Of a stretch of DNA of 64,000 bases, positions 7,871 to 17,439 are shown piece after piece. The notes under the pieces were generated by a model that saw only the letters and a list, made by a program, of their open reading frames with translations, searched no databases and had not been told where the DNA came from. Source of the stretch: Enterovibrio norvegicus FF-33 (GTDB lineage Bacteria > Pseudomonadota > Gammaproteobacteria > Enterobacterales > Vibrionaceae). The DNA lies in assembly GCF_000286835.2 (NCBI RefSeq), contig NZ_AJYD02000038.1, positions 1,901,993-1,965,992 of the forward strand, given 5' to 3'. Every line of letters starts with the position of its first letter. Positions within the stretch are counted from its first letter, which is position 1. Both the position numbers and the translations under genes were made by a program.

Positions 7871-8857
7871 TCATTGTCCCGCGAGTATTTGTTCCATCAC
7901 CCATGTGGTATTTCTGCCACTTTCAGCCAAACTTGGGTGAGTTTTTTCACCTTTAAGGTGCTTAACCATGTTTTCAACATGAAAATACTGCACAGGATCA
8001 GGATTCTCGATCGAAGACGTAGCCTGTTCAGTGCCTTCTAGCACAAAAGGTTCATCACCAAATACCGAACACAGAATTCGCCCTTCACTGCCAATAATCT
8101 CAACCCTGTCTTCTCGTATGGCAGCACCAAAGTTCCAATAGCCAGAACCGAGTACACCATTTTCGAAAGCGAACGAAGCAGATACCGCATCTTCAGCGGC
8201 ATAGTAACCTTGCTGATTAGCAGCAATACCACGCGCAGTTGTGATGTCACCAAACCATTGTTGAAAAAGATTCAAACCATGGCTGGCCAAATCCACAAAG
8301 TAGCCCCCACCCGCCTGGTCCGGATTAACCCGCCAGTTTTCAAGCCCTGCAACGTCATCAGGGTTTGGGGCACGATGATACGTCCAATGAATATGACGTA
8401 CAGCACCGATTTTTCCTTGGTCAATCCATTCTCTCACGGCCTGAAACCGAGGAAGGGAACGACGGTAATACGCCACGAACAAGGGGACATTGGCCTGCTT
8501 AAATGCGTCAATCATGTCATCACATTCCGCTGTGGTTAATGCCATCGGCTTTTCAACCACACACGGTTTTCCCGCTTTCGCAGCCATCAACGCATATTCA
8601 CGGTGACTGTCCGGAGGGGTCGCGACATAAATCGCATCTATGTTGGGGTCGTTAATCAACGCGGAGGCATCTGTGGTATAGGCAGGGATACCATGCTTGG
8701 CACAGTAAGCTTTAGCCCTCTCTTCGCGACGAGCCATCACCATGTTCAATGACGAGCCTTCGACTTGCCAAAATGCAGGCCCACTTTTACGCTCAGTGAC
8801 ACTACCGCAACCGATCATGCCCCAACGAATCGTCTTTTGTTCCATCATTTCATCCAT
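7871..8857 (-). CDS. Gfo/Idh/MocA family NAD(P)-dependent oxidoreductase
   Basis: Cytoplasmic dehydrogenase of 328 residues. The Rossmann motif GMIGCGSVTE is near residues 13-22, the conserved EKPMA lies near residue 99, and the C-terminal domain has the family's GGGYFVDLASHGLN near 184 with the Asp and His that act at the sugar site in several members. Typical substrates are cyclic sugars, inositols or sugar lactones; which one applies here is not visible. Three in-frame ATGs lie within the first five codons, so the start may be 8848 or 8845. It has no partner genes and appears monocistronic. Confidence 0.85.
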   Translation of the reverse strand: MDEMMEQKTIRWGMIGCGSVTERKSGPAFWQVEGSSLNMVMARREERAKAYCAKHGIPAYTTDASALINDPNIDAIYVATPPDSHREYALMAAKAGKPCVVEKPMALTTAECDDMIDAFKQANVPLFVAYYRRSLPRFQAVREWIDQGKIGAVRHIHWTYHRAPNPDDVAGLENWRVNPDQAGGGYFVDLASHGLNLFQQWFGDITTARGIAANQQGYYAAEDAVSASFAFENGVLGSGYWNFGAAIREDRVEIIGSEGRILCSVFGDEPFVLEGTEQATSSIENPDPVQYFHVENMVKHLKGEKTHPSLAESGRNTTWVMEQILAGQ

Positions 8858-9048
8858 TTTTTACAGTTGTCGGTCAGTTAGCGTGCTGATTTTCGACCGT
8901 TTATTGCGTTGATACTGTGTATTGTAAGCATATTGATACAGGGATTAACAACACGTCTCGCGCTACAAACTGCTCAATACATTCCATTGTTGTATGATCC
9001 CCGCTCATTTTTCACCACTCGAAAGCGCGGAACGCTTTAGCAAAACGA

Positions 9049-9064
9049 TGTGACTCTTATCACG
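9049..9064 (+). promoter_or_regulatory. Probable CRP site upstream of the membrane protein gene
   Basis: TGTGA-CTCTTA-TCACG matches the CRP half-sites TGTGA and TCACA with one mismatch and the correct six-base spacer. It is centred about 60 bp upstream of the ATG at 9116, a position fitting activation. Confidence 0.5.
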
Positions 9065-9115
9065 GAATGATGGTCAGGTGACAACGAACCCATTTCAAAT
9101 TATAGGAGGTTGCGG

Positions 9116-9793
9116 ATGCAGTTTCGTCATACACAAACAGCCACCATCTTTTATGCCATTGGCCAATTCTTTTTGTTTGCGCTGCTGGTTACCATCCCCG
9201 TTATTATCATAAAACTTGATCTCCACGTACTCAAAAATGGCTTATCTGAACAGTCGCTGACTGAATATGGCGAGCAATTTCTGCTGGCAGCGACCCTTTT
9301 ATGCTACGTAATTATTGCAAAGAGGAATCCTTCATTTCGTCGTTTTGGTGCGCTAGTCATTGGCTTTTTTATGTGTATGTTAATCCGAGAACTCGACAAA
9401 TTTTTCGACGATTGGATGTGGCATGGTTTCTGGGTTTATCCTGCCTCACTGACTGCGGCAAGCGCCATGTTATATGCCCTGCACAACAGAGCTGAAACCT
9501 TGAACAGTTTCAGTGAATTTGTCAGCCATCGTTACTTCCCGTTGCTCAGTCTCGGACTTGCCCTTTTATTGGTGTTCTCCCGTCTGTTTGGCATGAGTTC
9601 CCTGTGGCACGACGCGCTCGGTGATGGCTTCGTCCGCGCAGCCAAAAACGTCGCAGAAGAAGGTACCGAGCTCATGGCCTATATCACCATCTTCTACGCC
9701 TCGCTGCGTTACACAATGGCAATGCGCCCCGTGGATGCCACAGACACTCAGCAAGAAGAAGCCGCCGAACTTTGTAAGCAGTCACGCGTATAA
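9116..9793 (+). CDS. Conserved hypothetical integral membrane protein
   Basis: Membrane protein of 225 residues that I do not recognise. About six hydrophobic segments alternate with short loops. A tail of about twenty residues is rich in Asp, Glu and Gln. Conspicuous charged residues within or near membrane segments are RELDKFFDDW near 92-101 and AAKNVAEEGTELMAY near 177-191. A perfect AGGAGG site stands six bases before the ATG at 9116, which makes this the start rather than the TTG six bases earlier. A CRP-like site lies upstream, and a strong hairpin follows the stop. No function is proposed. Confidence 0.75.
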   Translation: MQFRHTQTATIFYAIGQFFLFALLVTIPVIIIKLDLHVLKNGLSEQSLTEYGEQFLLAATLLCYVIIAKRNPSFRRFGALVIGFFMCMLIRELDKFFDDWMWHGFWVYPASLTAASAMLYALHNRAETLNSFSEFVSHRYFPLLSLGLALLLVFSRLFGMSSLWHDALGDGFVRAAKNVAEEGTELMAYITIFYASLRYTMAMRPVDATDTQQEEAAELCKQSRV

Positions 9794-9806
9794 GAATATC
9801 CTCTTA

Positions 9807-9832
9807 GAGCCACATCTTGACTGATGTGGCTC
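9807..9832 (+). terminator. Hairpin after the membrane protein gene
   Basis: A perfect ten-base stem GAGCCACATC/GATGTGGCTC with a six-base loop begins 13 bp after the stop codon. The T run is poor, so termination may be partial. Confidence 0.5.
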
Positions 9833-9961
9833 GATACTCTTCAAACCACTTCTCTTTCCATTCTCTTGAATCCCAATTTTGCAACGCCCTTCAACACGCG
9901 CCACTTCGTAAACTGCATGGATATGTAGTGCGATTGCCCCTTGTGTACAAAGGAACGAAGT

Positions 9962-10588
9962 ATGAAGTGGTTACTTCCGTTATTCATTGCCACCAGCACC
10001 GTGAGTTGCTCTGACGAGATAGATCAGCCGCTCGCTGATTGTCCCACCCTACAAAACTACTCCGAAGCGTTTCTCAACAGCGATTTCTATGAAGGTTGGC
10101 GGCATTTACAACGCGGTTCATACCCTAGAGAGCATTGTCAGGCCGCTACACCTTACTTTCTCGAAGGGGTAGAAAATGATGCTGTGTTTGAGCTTTCTAC
10201 TTTGTATCTTGATTTTTGTAGCGAAACGCCCAATGTCGATGCCCTCAATCACAGCAGCATTTATCACAGTAAGCGCCTCACTAACGGCATCGACTATGAC
10301 GAATTCAAGTGGATATTAGACTTGGCTTTGTGCAATAGCCCCGTTGAGCAATATGCATTAGGTAAAATGCTACACGATGGTTTTGTCACCGATCAGGATA
10401 CAGTGAAAGGGATCTACTTCTTAAGTTTGGCCGCACATCAAGACCATATTCAGGCACAAGTTGCGCTTGCGAACGCGTTAGTGGAGATTGATGAACACGA
10501 CATTGCCGCACGCTGGCTGGAGAAAGCACGCAGCCATGGCGGTCAAACCTTTGCGGGTTTGAATCTCTCGCCAAACACCACGAAGTAA
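9962..10588 (+). CDS. Putative lipoprotein with Sel1-like repeats
   Basis: Exported protein of 208 residues. The ATG at 9962 has an AAGGA site and gives a signal peptide ending in a lipobox-like TVSC near residue 16, so lipid attachment is likely. The C-terminal half carries Sel1/TPR-like helical pairs, with VEQYALGKMLHDGF near 125 and GIYFLSLAAHQDHIQAQVALANAL near 146-169 (two adjacent pieces). Such repeats usually mediate protein contacts. Several cysteines lie in the first 120 residues and could form disulfides. No partner gene is evident; the next gene encodes a PhoD-type phosphatase 91 bp downstream. Confidence 0.65.
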   Translation: MKWLLPLFIATSTVSCSDEIDQPLADCPTLQNYSEAFLNSDFYEGWRHLQRGSYPREHCQAATPYFLEGVENDAVFELSTLYLDFCSETPNVDALNHSSIYHSKRLTNGIDYDEFKWILDLALCNSPVEQYALGKMLHDGFVTDQDTVKGIYFLSLAAHQDHIQAQVALANALVEIDEHDIAARWLEKARSHGGQTFAGLNLSPNTTK

Positions 10589-10679
10589 TGTCTTTGCATG
10601 AATTTACACAACGGAAGCTACAAATTACTCACTTGGACACGTAAAGTAAGGGCATTAACGTTGGAATACTGAGAAACAC

Positions 10680-12665
10680 ATGTCGATGCCATTGCCCCTA
10701 TTTCTTGCGGGCCCGATATTAAGAAGAACAACCAAAACAGAGATCTGCGTCTGGGCGGTGACATCTTCTCCGTTGAATGCGGACTTCTTACTGTATGAAA
10801 AAGACAGTGACATTCCATTTTTTCGCGCCTCCTTCAAATCCCAAAAGCAGATTCAGTTAGGCACTCAGTGTTTTGTCGTATTTGCACATTTTTCCAATGC
10901 GCAGCTTTCCCAACATTCATCTCACCGAGATGAGATCGCAGACAAGAACATTGGCTACTTCGAAACAGACACGCCATTAGCATACGACATACTGTCACAA
11001 GAGCATTCTTTACTCACCGACATTGACGGCTTGTTGTATGACGGCGAAAAGCGCCCGAGCTTTATCATCTCATCACGCGCGGAAAACCTTGCACACGGCT
11101 CATGTCGTCACCCACACCACCATTGTGATGACGCCCTAGTGGCATTAGACACAAAATATGATGCGCTCGCCATCGATGAGCGTGCAGACATGTTGATCAT
11201 GGGTGGCGATCAGATTTACGCCGATGACGTTTGCGGCCCCATGATGTTCGCTATTCGCCAAGCCATTACCAGACTTGGACTTTACGATCAGGAAATCGAC
11301 GACGAAACAATCACCCATTGCAGCCAACTCGCATTAAATCTAACGCCGCTATATGGTCGAAGCGACACACTGCCCAAAACCACCATCAATCATGGTTTGA
11401 TAAAACGACTACTGAAAGCAGGCCCAGAACCAATATTCAGTTCACGCACCACCGACAACCACTTGATAAGCTTTAACGAGTTTATCGCCATGTATCTGTT
11501 GGTGTGGTCACCATCTCTGTGGGCAACCATTCCATTGCCTGAAGCAAACGCAATAGCAGGCTTGTCTGATGAAAATAAGGCACGTTGGACATCAGAGAAA
11601 AACGAGCTGACTCACTTCTGTGCCGGACTCAAACAAGTCAGACGATTGTTTGCTCATATACCCACTTACATGATTTTTGATGATCACGACATCACCGATG
11701 ATTTCAATCTCACCGTCGGATGGGAGCGCGCAGTTTATGACTCGCCCTTTGCACAAAGTATTATTACCAACGGCATGCTGGGCTATTTCTTCTGTCAGGG
11801 ATGGGGCAACGACCCAGATGCCTTTGATGACAATTTCTGGCGAACCATCACACGGTTTGTGGCAGAGCCAACGCCAAGTACCCTCAATGACGCTACGCAG
11901 CTGATTCACCATTTTGAGCGTTGGCACTATACGCTGCCCACCACGCCAAAGGTTGTGGTGATTGATACGCGAACACGCCGATGGCGCTCAGAGTCAAGCA
12001 ACAATAAACCGTCAGGATTGATGGATTGGGAGTCCCTCATGGATTTCCAGCAAGATGTTATCAATGCTAATGCCGTTGTCGTGGTCTCACCCGCGCCGAT
12101 GTTTGGTGTTAAGTTCATTGAAACCTTACAACGCATTATCACGATGTGCGGTCAGCCGTTAGCGACTGATTCTGAAAACTGGATGGCGCATCCGGGTTCG
12201 GCCAATGCACTGTTAAATATTTTTAAACACCCTAAAACACCCAAGAACTTCGTGATCCTCTCTGGGGATGTTCACTATTCGTTCGCGTATGATATTCGTC
12301 TGCGATTTCGAAAAGGCAGTCCGAGAATTTGGCAAATCACCTGTAGTGGGTTTCGTAATACGTTCCCAGAACCTTATCTCTCAATTTTCGAATGGTTCGA
12401 CAGAAAACTTTTCTGGCTGGGGTCACCGCTCAACGTTTTTACACGCCGCAAGCGCATGCGAATAGAACGACGACGCCCAGACAATGGCTGCTCACGGTAT
12501 TTAGTCAACAAAAGTGCCGTTGGCGAAGTCTTACTGAATCCTGATGGCTCTCCCGCAAAAATAGGCCTATTGACGGGAACGGGCGAGCAAGTCGCATTTA
12601 CACCATGCGAAGAGATGCCGAGTAAAACTTATGTTTCTACCTCTGATTCCGTGACGCGGGATTGA
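10680..12665 (+). CDS. PhoD-like metallophosphatase (alkaline phosphatase D family)
   Basis: Large metallophosphoesterase of 661 residues related to PhoD. Metal-ligand motifs are in order: MGGDQIYADD near residue 173, MIFDDHDITDD near 330, and LSGDVHYSF near 527. An N-terminal region of about 130 residues precedes the catalytic domain. No Sec or Tat signal is visible: the N-terminus starts with a short hydrophobic stretch but lacks twin arginines, so a cytoplasmic location is likely. That fits the long intracellular members of the family more than secreted PhoD. Substrates could be phosphodiesters or phosphomonoesters. The next small gene starts 58 bp later and may be in the same transcript. 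Confidence 0.8.
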   Translation: MSMPLPLFLAGPILRRTTKTEICVWAVTSSPLNADFLLYEKDSDIPFFRASFKSQKQIQLGTQCFVVFAHFSNAQLSQHSSHRDEIADKNIGYFETDTPLAYDILSQEHSLLTDIDGLLYDGEKRPSFIISSRAENLAHGSCRHPHHHCDDALVALDTKYDALAIDERADMLIMGGDQIYADDVCGPMMFAIRQAITRLGLYDQEIDDETITHCSQLALNLTPLYGRSDTLPKTTINHGLIKRLLKAGPEPIFSSRTTDNHLISFNEFIAMYLLVWSPSLWATIPLPEANAIAGLSDENKARWTSEKNELTHFCAGLKQVRRLFAHIPTYMIFDDHDITDDFNLTVGWERAVYDSPFAQSIITNGMLGYFFCQGWGNDPDAFDDNFWRTITRFVAEPTPSTLNDATQLIHHFERWHYTLPTTPKVVVIDTRTRRWRSESSNNKPSGLMDWESLMDFQQDVINANAVVVVSPAPMFGVKFIETLQRIITMCGQPLATDSENWMAHPGSANALLNIFKHPKTPKNFVILSGDVHYSFAYDIRLRFRKGSPRIWQITCSGFRNTFPEPYLSIFEWFDRKLFWLGSPLNVFTRRKRMRIERRRPDNGCSRYLVNKSAVGEVLLNPDGSPAKIGLLTGTGEQVAFTPCEEMPSKTYVSTSDSVTRD

Positions 12666-12723
12666 CTTGACGAGGAGGCTGATAAATACTCCGCCTCCTC
12701 AAAAACTCGCTAAAGGTGCGGAT

Positions 12724-12987
12724 ATGTCACGCCAACTTCAATATATTTACAAAGGCGAAACCAAGGTCATGACCTTTTCTTACCGTCAGCACCGCTCGCC
12801 TCATGAAGCTGCTGCGGAGGCCGAAGGCATTGATATCAACGATTTCCTAAAAATGGAAAGGCAACTGGAAGTGATTGCAGATGGCAAAGCGGTGAAAAAC
12901 CATCGTGAGAGCTACTTCAATAAGTTAGGGTTTGGCAAGATCATACTGCTAAAGAAAGAAGCTGAGTCAATCAAAGACAAACGCTAA
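12724..12987 (+). CDS. DUF2960 family small protein
   Basis: Soluble protein of 87 residues resembling the Vibrio DUF2960 family of unknown function. The family look is YIYKGETKVMTFSYRQHRSPHEA near residues 6-28 followed by AAEAEGIDINDFLKME. An AAAGGTG site precedes the ATG at 12724; an upstream in-frame TTG at 12667 would add a proline-rich tail with no homology I recognise, so the later start is preferred. It is rich in charged residues, with no membrane segment. Confidence 0.65.
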   Translation: MSRQLQYIYKGETKVMTFSYRQHRSPHEAAAEAEGIDINDFLKMERQLEVIADGKAVKNHRESYFNKLGFGKIILLKKEAESIKDKR

Positions 12988-13012
12988 CTATCACACCCTT
13001 CTGCACACTGGT

Positions 13013-13037
13013 GACGGGATAGTTATCACTACCCGTC
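13013..13037 (+). terminator. Hairpin after the DUF2960 gene
   Basis: GACGGG-a-TAGT and ACTA-CCCGTC pair around a TATC loop 25 bp downstream of the stop. No T run follows, so it may be a 3'-end stabiliser rather than an intrinsic terminator. Confidence 0.4.
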
Positions 13038-13254
13038 CCACCTTCAAGACTTGCATTCATCGCCCTTCGCATCGCGCTAGAATCCCAGCGTTATTGTCCC
13101 TATTCTCTGAGCAGTGGACGTGCATACAACATTATTTGCAGTTTCTTGTCCGTCGTTCGTTCACAAGCACAATTCGCCGCCATCTCCCCCCTTATGGCAG
13201 GCCTTTGCTCATGCGTTGCGCAAAACGCTCGCACCAACTCATACAGGAGCGACT

Positions 13255-13491
13255 ATGCAAGGTGAAAATCACGCACTCATGTTCGAATTCCCAGAGTACA
13301 AAGATAAAATTCATGAAATGAAAATGTCCAACAAAGGCTTTGGTAGCTTGGTTGATGAGTATCACCACCTAGACCACAAAATACGTGGACTAGAAATGGC
13401 AAACATACCCACTGATGATGAGAATTTCCGAGACTTGAGAATGCGCCGCGTGCAGCTCAAGGATGAAATTTACCAGCAAATCACCCAGTAG
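13255..13491 (+). CDS. YdcH family (DUF465) small protein
   Basis: Cytoplasmic helical protein of 78 residues. The YdcH/DUF465 pattern is clear: FPEYKDKIHEMKMSN near residue 11, FGSLVDEYHHLDHKI near 30, then a Lys/Arg-rich second helix ending in LKDEIYQ. The fold is a helical hairpin. The role is unsettled in the family. The AGGAG site seven bases before the ATG at 13255 decides the start; longer in-frame extensions upstream look non-coding. A compound hairpin terminator follows. Confidence 0.8.
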   Translation: MQGENHALMFEFPEYKDKIHEMKMSNKGFGSLVDEYHHLDHKIRGLEMANIPTDDENFRDLRMRRVQLKDEIYQQITQ

Positions 13492-13500
13492 TAAGAACAC

Positions 13501-13546
13501 AGCCTGTACTGGCTTGTTAAAGCCAAGTTAGTTCGGGCTCTTTTTA
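13501..13546 (+). terminator. Terminator of the ydcH-like gene
   Basis: An inner TGGCTT/AAGCCA hairpin sits inside an outer AGCC/GGCT pairing, followed by five T. It begins ten bases after the stop. Confidence 0.55.
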
Positions 13547-13776
13547 CTAAAAAAACTTGGCCAGTGCGACTTCATCTCAATGAGTCGCCAATCAGTTCAT
13601 CACACTCTTGCGTGCAGGAAAAATATCGCTTCCCTATCTACGCTTAACTAACACAGATTAATTAAAATTATACAAATGTCTTAAAAATGAATCAAAGTCG
13701 AATCTGTGCGTTGAGTAATCTATAGCCTCTAAATAACGAGTGACGTATAGCTATGTCGGTCAGGGAAGCTCTATCA

Positions 13777-15789
13777 ATGCGAAAACCGTTTTTTAATCTA
13801 TTTGTTCTATTACTTGTTACCCTTTTTTCCGTGTTCTCACACGCCACAGTAGAAAAGACGCAATCCTTTGAACGTACGCTCAATGGCGTTCAGTCGATCC
13901 TCTACTCGGTGCCAATAAAAGCACGCGCACTACTCAGTGAATTGGAAAAGGTAGAACTAAAAGAAAACCAACCTTTACCTTTGTTAGCGCGCTACTACCT
14001 ACAGAAATCAACGGTTGATTTATTACTGAACGACCCTGAAAGTGCGATTGAAGCCGCTAATCGAGGTATCGAACTCACAGCAAGCGATCCACTTCTGCAG
14101 GCCGATCGCTATTTGATGCAATTGCGCTTAAGCCAGGCACGTATCTTAAAAGGCGAAGAAGCCTTAGTGCTGGTGCAACTCGATCAACTTTTGTCAGAGT
14201 CACAAGCCCTCAATAATCCAGAAGTCACCGCCGAAATTCTGTTGGTGAAAGGGCAAGCCTATAAAGCGCAGAATGAATATGACGTGTCGATGGCAGCATT
14301 AATGAGCTCACTCGAAGCCGCCAAAAACACAGAGAATGACCTTCTGATTGAACGTATCGCGTCCAATCTTGGTGGGATTTTGGTTCAGCTCAATGGGTTT
14401 GATAAAGCCTCAATGTTACTTGATCAGTCCTACCAATTTTTCCGTCAACGAAAAATGTCATTTAACCAATTGCTCGTTAAACTCGACATGGCTGAGCTTG
14501 CTAAAAAACAAGGCGATCACAAAAAAGCACTTCTCGAATACAAGCAAGCGCTTCAAATTGCGCAAGTGCTTGGAGACGGTTCACACCGTTTTCGCATCAA
14601 CTTACAAATTGCGGATCTCTTGCTCCAGGCTGGGGATACCAAGAACATGATGCGTTATCTAAAAGCAACAGATAACCTGCGTGAACGCGAAAACATTCGC
14701 TACTACATCAGTAAATACAATTACCTCAAAGCCAACGAAAAGCTGTTAAGCAATAACTATCAAGTCGCCATTGATTTAGCTACCCCTCTGGTCGCTTCAC
14801 TGACCGAACAAACGCGCCTCTATCGCTCAGAAATTGCGCTTTATCTTGTCTTGTCAAAAGCCCATTTTGGTCTTGAGGATTACAAGAATGCCTATTTAAC
14901 ACTGTTGGACTACCAAAACCGCTTCAATACATTTAGTGCCGATGAGCAAGTGGATAATTTAGAGCGGCAACAAATGCTCTTTAATCTGGAAAAAATCAAA
15001 GCTGAAAATCAACACCTAAGCTGGAACAACGTGCTGCAAACTCTTGAACTAAAAACCAACGATCAAAAGGTAGAGTATCTGAACGTTCTGGTCGTCGCTG
15101 GCATCGGCTCAACGGTGATTGCATCACTTATTGCACTTTGGATTAACCGACGCAGAATTCGTTGGGGCAAGATTGCTAACACCGACAGCCTGACCGGCCT
15201 GTTTAATCGCCGCTACTTTGGCACTCAGTTAGATCGCTTGCAAAAAGAGATGGCGGTGGGCGATTTTTCGGTTAGCTGCCTGCTACTCGACATCGATCAC
15301 TTCAAACAGGTTAACGATAACTTCGGTCATCCTACTGGTGACAAAGTCCTTGAGGGTATTGCCGAACTGTTTAACAAAAATTTGCGACGAGACGACATCT
15401 GTGCGCGAGTGGGTGGTGAAGAATTTATGCTGTTGCTCCCAAACAGTGAAATCGAAAAAGCATCGGTGATCGCAGAAGACTTACGTCAGCGTATTAGTGA
15501 GTTGGAGTTCCATACTGAGCAAGGCGTGAATTTCAACATAACCGCCAGTTTCGGCGCGACTGAAATCGGTGAAAAGCAGTCTCTGTCTGACATTTATAGC
15601 CGAGTCGATAAACTACTGTATCGCGCGAAGCAAAATGGTCGAAACCGCGTCGAAACAACTATCAGCGATCACGACACTGTGACAGATCAGCCGTCCATGG
15701 AAACACAGCCATCCATGACAGATCGTATGCAGCGCTTTTCTCGCCGAGTTCGTAGACTGAAATTTAGATTCGCTCAACACTTTAGTTAA
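13777..15789 (+). CDS. TPR-containing membrane diguanylate cyclase (GGDEF)
   Basis: Membrane-anchored enzyme of 670 residues that makes cyclic di-GMP from two GTP. A signal peptide (about 1-24) leads a periplasmic region of about 400 residues built of TPR-like helical repeats, followed by a membrane helix near residue 431-455 (VVAGIGSTVIASLIAL) and a GGDEF domain from about 468. The active-site motif is GGEEF near 545. An RRDD inhibitory site lies five residues before it, so product feedback is expected. The ATG at 13777 has a GGGAAG site; the ATG at 13753 is an alternative adding eight residues. The periplasmic repeats suggest that protein-protein contact or an envelope signal controls the cyclase. 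Confidence 0.9.
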   Translation: MRKPFFNLFVLLLVTLFSVFSHATVEKTQSFERTLNGVQSILYSVPIKARALLSELEKVELKENQPLPLLARYYLQKSTVDLLLNDPESAIEAANRGIELTASDPLLQADRYLMQLRLSQARILKGEEALVLVQLDQLLSESQALNNPEVTAEILLVKGQAYKAQNEYDVSMAALMSSLEAAKNTENDLLIERIASNLGGILVQLNGFDKASMLLDQSYQFFRQRKMSFNQLLVKLDMAELAKKQGDHKKALLEYKQALQIAQVLGDGSHRFRINLQIADLLLQAGDTKNMMRYLKATDNLRERENIRYYISKYNYLKANEKLLSNNYQVAIDLATPLVASLTEQTRLYRSEIALYLVLSKAHFGLEDYKNAYLTLLDYQNRFNTFSADEQVDNLERQQMLFNLEKIKAENQHLSWNNVLQTLELKTNDQKVEYLNVLVVAGIGSTVIASLIALWINRRRIRWGKIANTDSLTGLFNRRYFGTQLDRLQKEMAVGDFSVSCLLLDIDHFKQVNDNFGHPTGDKVLEGIAELFNKNLRRDDICARVGGEEFMLLLPNSEIEKASVIAEDLRQRISELEFHTEQGVNFNITASFGATEIGEKQSLSDIYSRVDKLLYRAKQNGRNRVETTISDHDTVTDQPSMETQPSMTDRMQRFSRRVRRLKFRFAQHFS

Positions 15790-15880
15790 TGTGCAACAAG
15801 CGTTAACGTGAGAGATGGAAAAGGCTTCCTATCTGCGCCTTTGCATTGCAAGGGCGCGATCGTCAAAAAGGAAACAGCTT

Positions 15881-17047
15881 ATGCATTTTCTCATACGTCT
15901 CGCGCGCCTGAGACACATCGCCCCTTTTGCTATTCTCTTCATTCTTTCCGTGCAAGCCTTTGCTGATACGGTTAAGTCTGAAAAACACACCTTTAGCGTT
16001 GACACTCTCGTCAAAGATCTCAATCATCCATGGTCTTTAGTTTTTCGTCCTGATGGCAGCATGGTGGTGTCAGAGCGTAATGGCGTACTAAAGCACGTCT
16101 CAACCACCCATGAGGTGACACCAATCCAAGGGTTACCAGACAAGTTGGTCGATAAAGGTCAGGGAGGGTTGCTGGGGCTAGCGCTAGCAACCGACTTTGA
16201 GGAATCAAAAACAGTATATATCGCGTTCACGGAAAGCGGCCATCTTGGTAAATCGGGAACCAGTGTCGTTCGTGCACAGCTAAATACCCCATCTCCTTCA
16301 AGCTTGGCCCCTTCAAACTTGGTGCTTTCAAATATTACGCCGTTATTTACTCAAACGCCCAAACTTGGCGGTGGTCGTCATTTCGGCGGGCGATTATTGG
16401 TCACGGATGAATATCTCTATATCGCACTGGGCGACCGCGGAAACCAAGACAAAGCACAGCAGAACCGGTCCCATGTCGGCACACTTATTAGACTCAACCA
16501 TGATGGTTCCGTGCCAATAGACAACCCATTCACGTCAGATCCCACAGCGAAGCCTGAGATATTCAGCTTTGGTCATCGCAACATCCAAGGAATGACGATA
16601 GACAACGACGGAAAAACGATTTGGACCCATGAACACGGCCCACAAGGTGGCGATGAACTCAATCCCATCGCCAAAGGCGCCAACTATGGCTGGCCTATCA
16701 TCACCTACGGCGTGAACTACGGCACGGGATCAGCCATAGGAAAAGGGACGGAAGCTGATGGGATGGAGCAACCACTGCATTATTGGGTACCTTCTATCGC
16801 GCCTTCTGGTCTTGAAATGGTTTCAGGAAGTGCTTTTCCTCGCTGGGAAGGCGATCTACTTCTGGGTTCACTCAAATTTGGCTTGTTGGTCAGATTAGAC
16901 ATTGAAAATGGCAAAGTCGTTAGCGAAGAGCGACTTTTGGACGGAAAATTCGGACGAATTCGAGATGTCGTCGAAGGCCCAGACGGCTTTATCTACCTTT
17001 TAACCGATTCTTCAAATGGCGCTTTGCTAAGACTTCGCCCTCAATAA
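15881..17047 (+). CDS. PQQ-dependent sugar dehydrogenase family protein (YliI-like)
   Basis: Periplasmic protein of 388 residues of the soluble aldose sugar dehydrogenase family (Asd/YliI, GSDH beta-propeller). A signal peptide ends near residue 29. Family marks are HPWSLVFRPDGSMVVSER near 47-64, GGLLGLALATDFEES near 95, GGGRHFGGRLLV near 164 and GHRNIQGMTID then THEHGPQGGDELN near 234-263, where the His and Arg of the PQQ site fall. It would oxidise aldoses at C1 with PQQ. Whether the host makes PQQ cannot be judged from this window. AAGGA eight bases before 15881 selects this start over an upstream ATG at 15815. Confidence 0.85.
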   Translation: MHFLIRLARLRHIAPFAILFILSVQAFADTVKSEKHTFSVDTLVKDLNHPWSLVFRPDGSMVVSERNGVLKHVSTTHEVTPIQGLPDKLVDKGQGGLLGLALATDFEESKTVYIAFTESGHLGKSGTSVVRAQLNTPSPSSLAPSNLVLSNITPLFTQTPKLGGGRHFGGRLLVTDEYLYIALGDRGNQDKAQQNRSHVGTLIRLNHDGSVPIDNPFTSDPTAKPEIFSFGHRNIQGMTIDNDGKTIWTHEHGPQGGDELNPIAKGANYGWPIITYGVNYGTGSAIGKGTEADGMEQPLHYWVPSIAPSGLEMVSGSAFPRWEGDLLLGSLKFGLLVRLDIENGKVVSEERLLDGKFGRIRDVVEGPDGFIYLLTDSSNGALLRLRPQ

Positions 17048-17439
17048 CAATGGCGAGGCATCATGATCACATCTGTGTCGAGCCAATAAACTGTAAAGAA
17101 TTATGTACAAGCATAAATTTCTAATTCTGCCCGAAATTTGGCGCATTTCTGGAAATGACTCTCCAAAAAAACCATGCAACAGAATTGGTTGCATAATATA
17201 AGTGATACGCAGCCCATCATTTAACATGTATGTATTAACTGTTGGACAGACCCTATCTGCGCCACTATATTCAGCGCATACCAACTAGAAACAAAGTCAT
17301 CTTTGCTTGCTAAAAACGGCATAACCCCGCTCTGCGGGGTTTTTGTCGTTTTAAGAATGCTAAGTTTCAGAATACAAAGACAACGGGTTAATCAGGGCTA
17401 TACTTTTCTCGTGTTTAAGATTAATGCGAGAAATGGAAA
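17048..17439 (+). other. Intergenic stretch with an orphan terminator; possible small RNA
   Basis: This 392-bp gap has no convincing gene. It holds a 7-bp inverted repeat ATGCAAC/GTTGCAT at 17174-17194 followed by an AT-rich TATAAT-like stretch near 17195, and about 130 bp later an isolated intrinsic terminator. Because the terminator is 280 bp from the preceding stop, a short transcript of about 130 nt starting near 17205 is possible. This is an inference from spacing only. Confidence 0.3.
17323..17346 (+). terminator. Strong intrinsic terminator
   Basis: ACCCCGC-TCT-GCGGGGT, then TTTTT. It is 276 bp after the sugar dehydrogenase stop and may end either that transcript or a small RNA. Confidence 0.75.

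Noticed and set aside
17027..17284. 85-codon minus-strand frame after the sugar dehydrogenase gene
   Set aside because: It overlaps the end of that gene, has no ribosome site and looks random.
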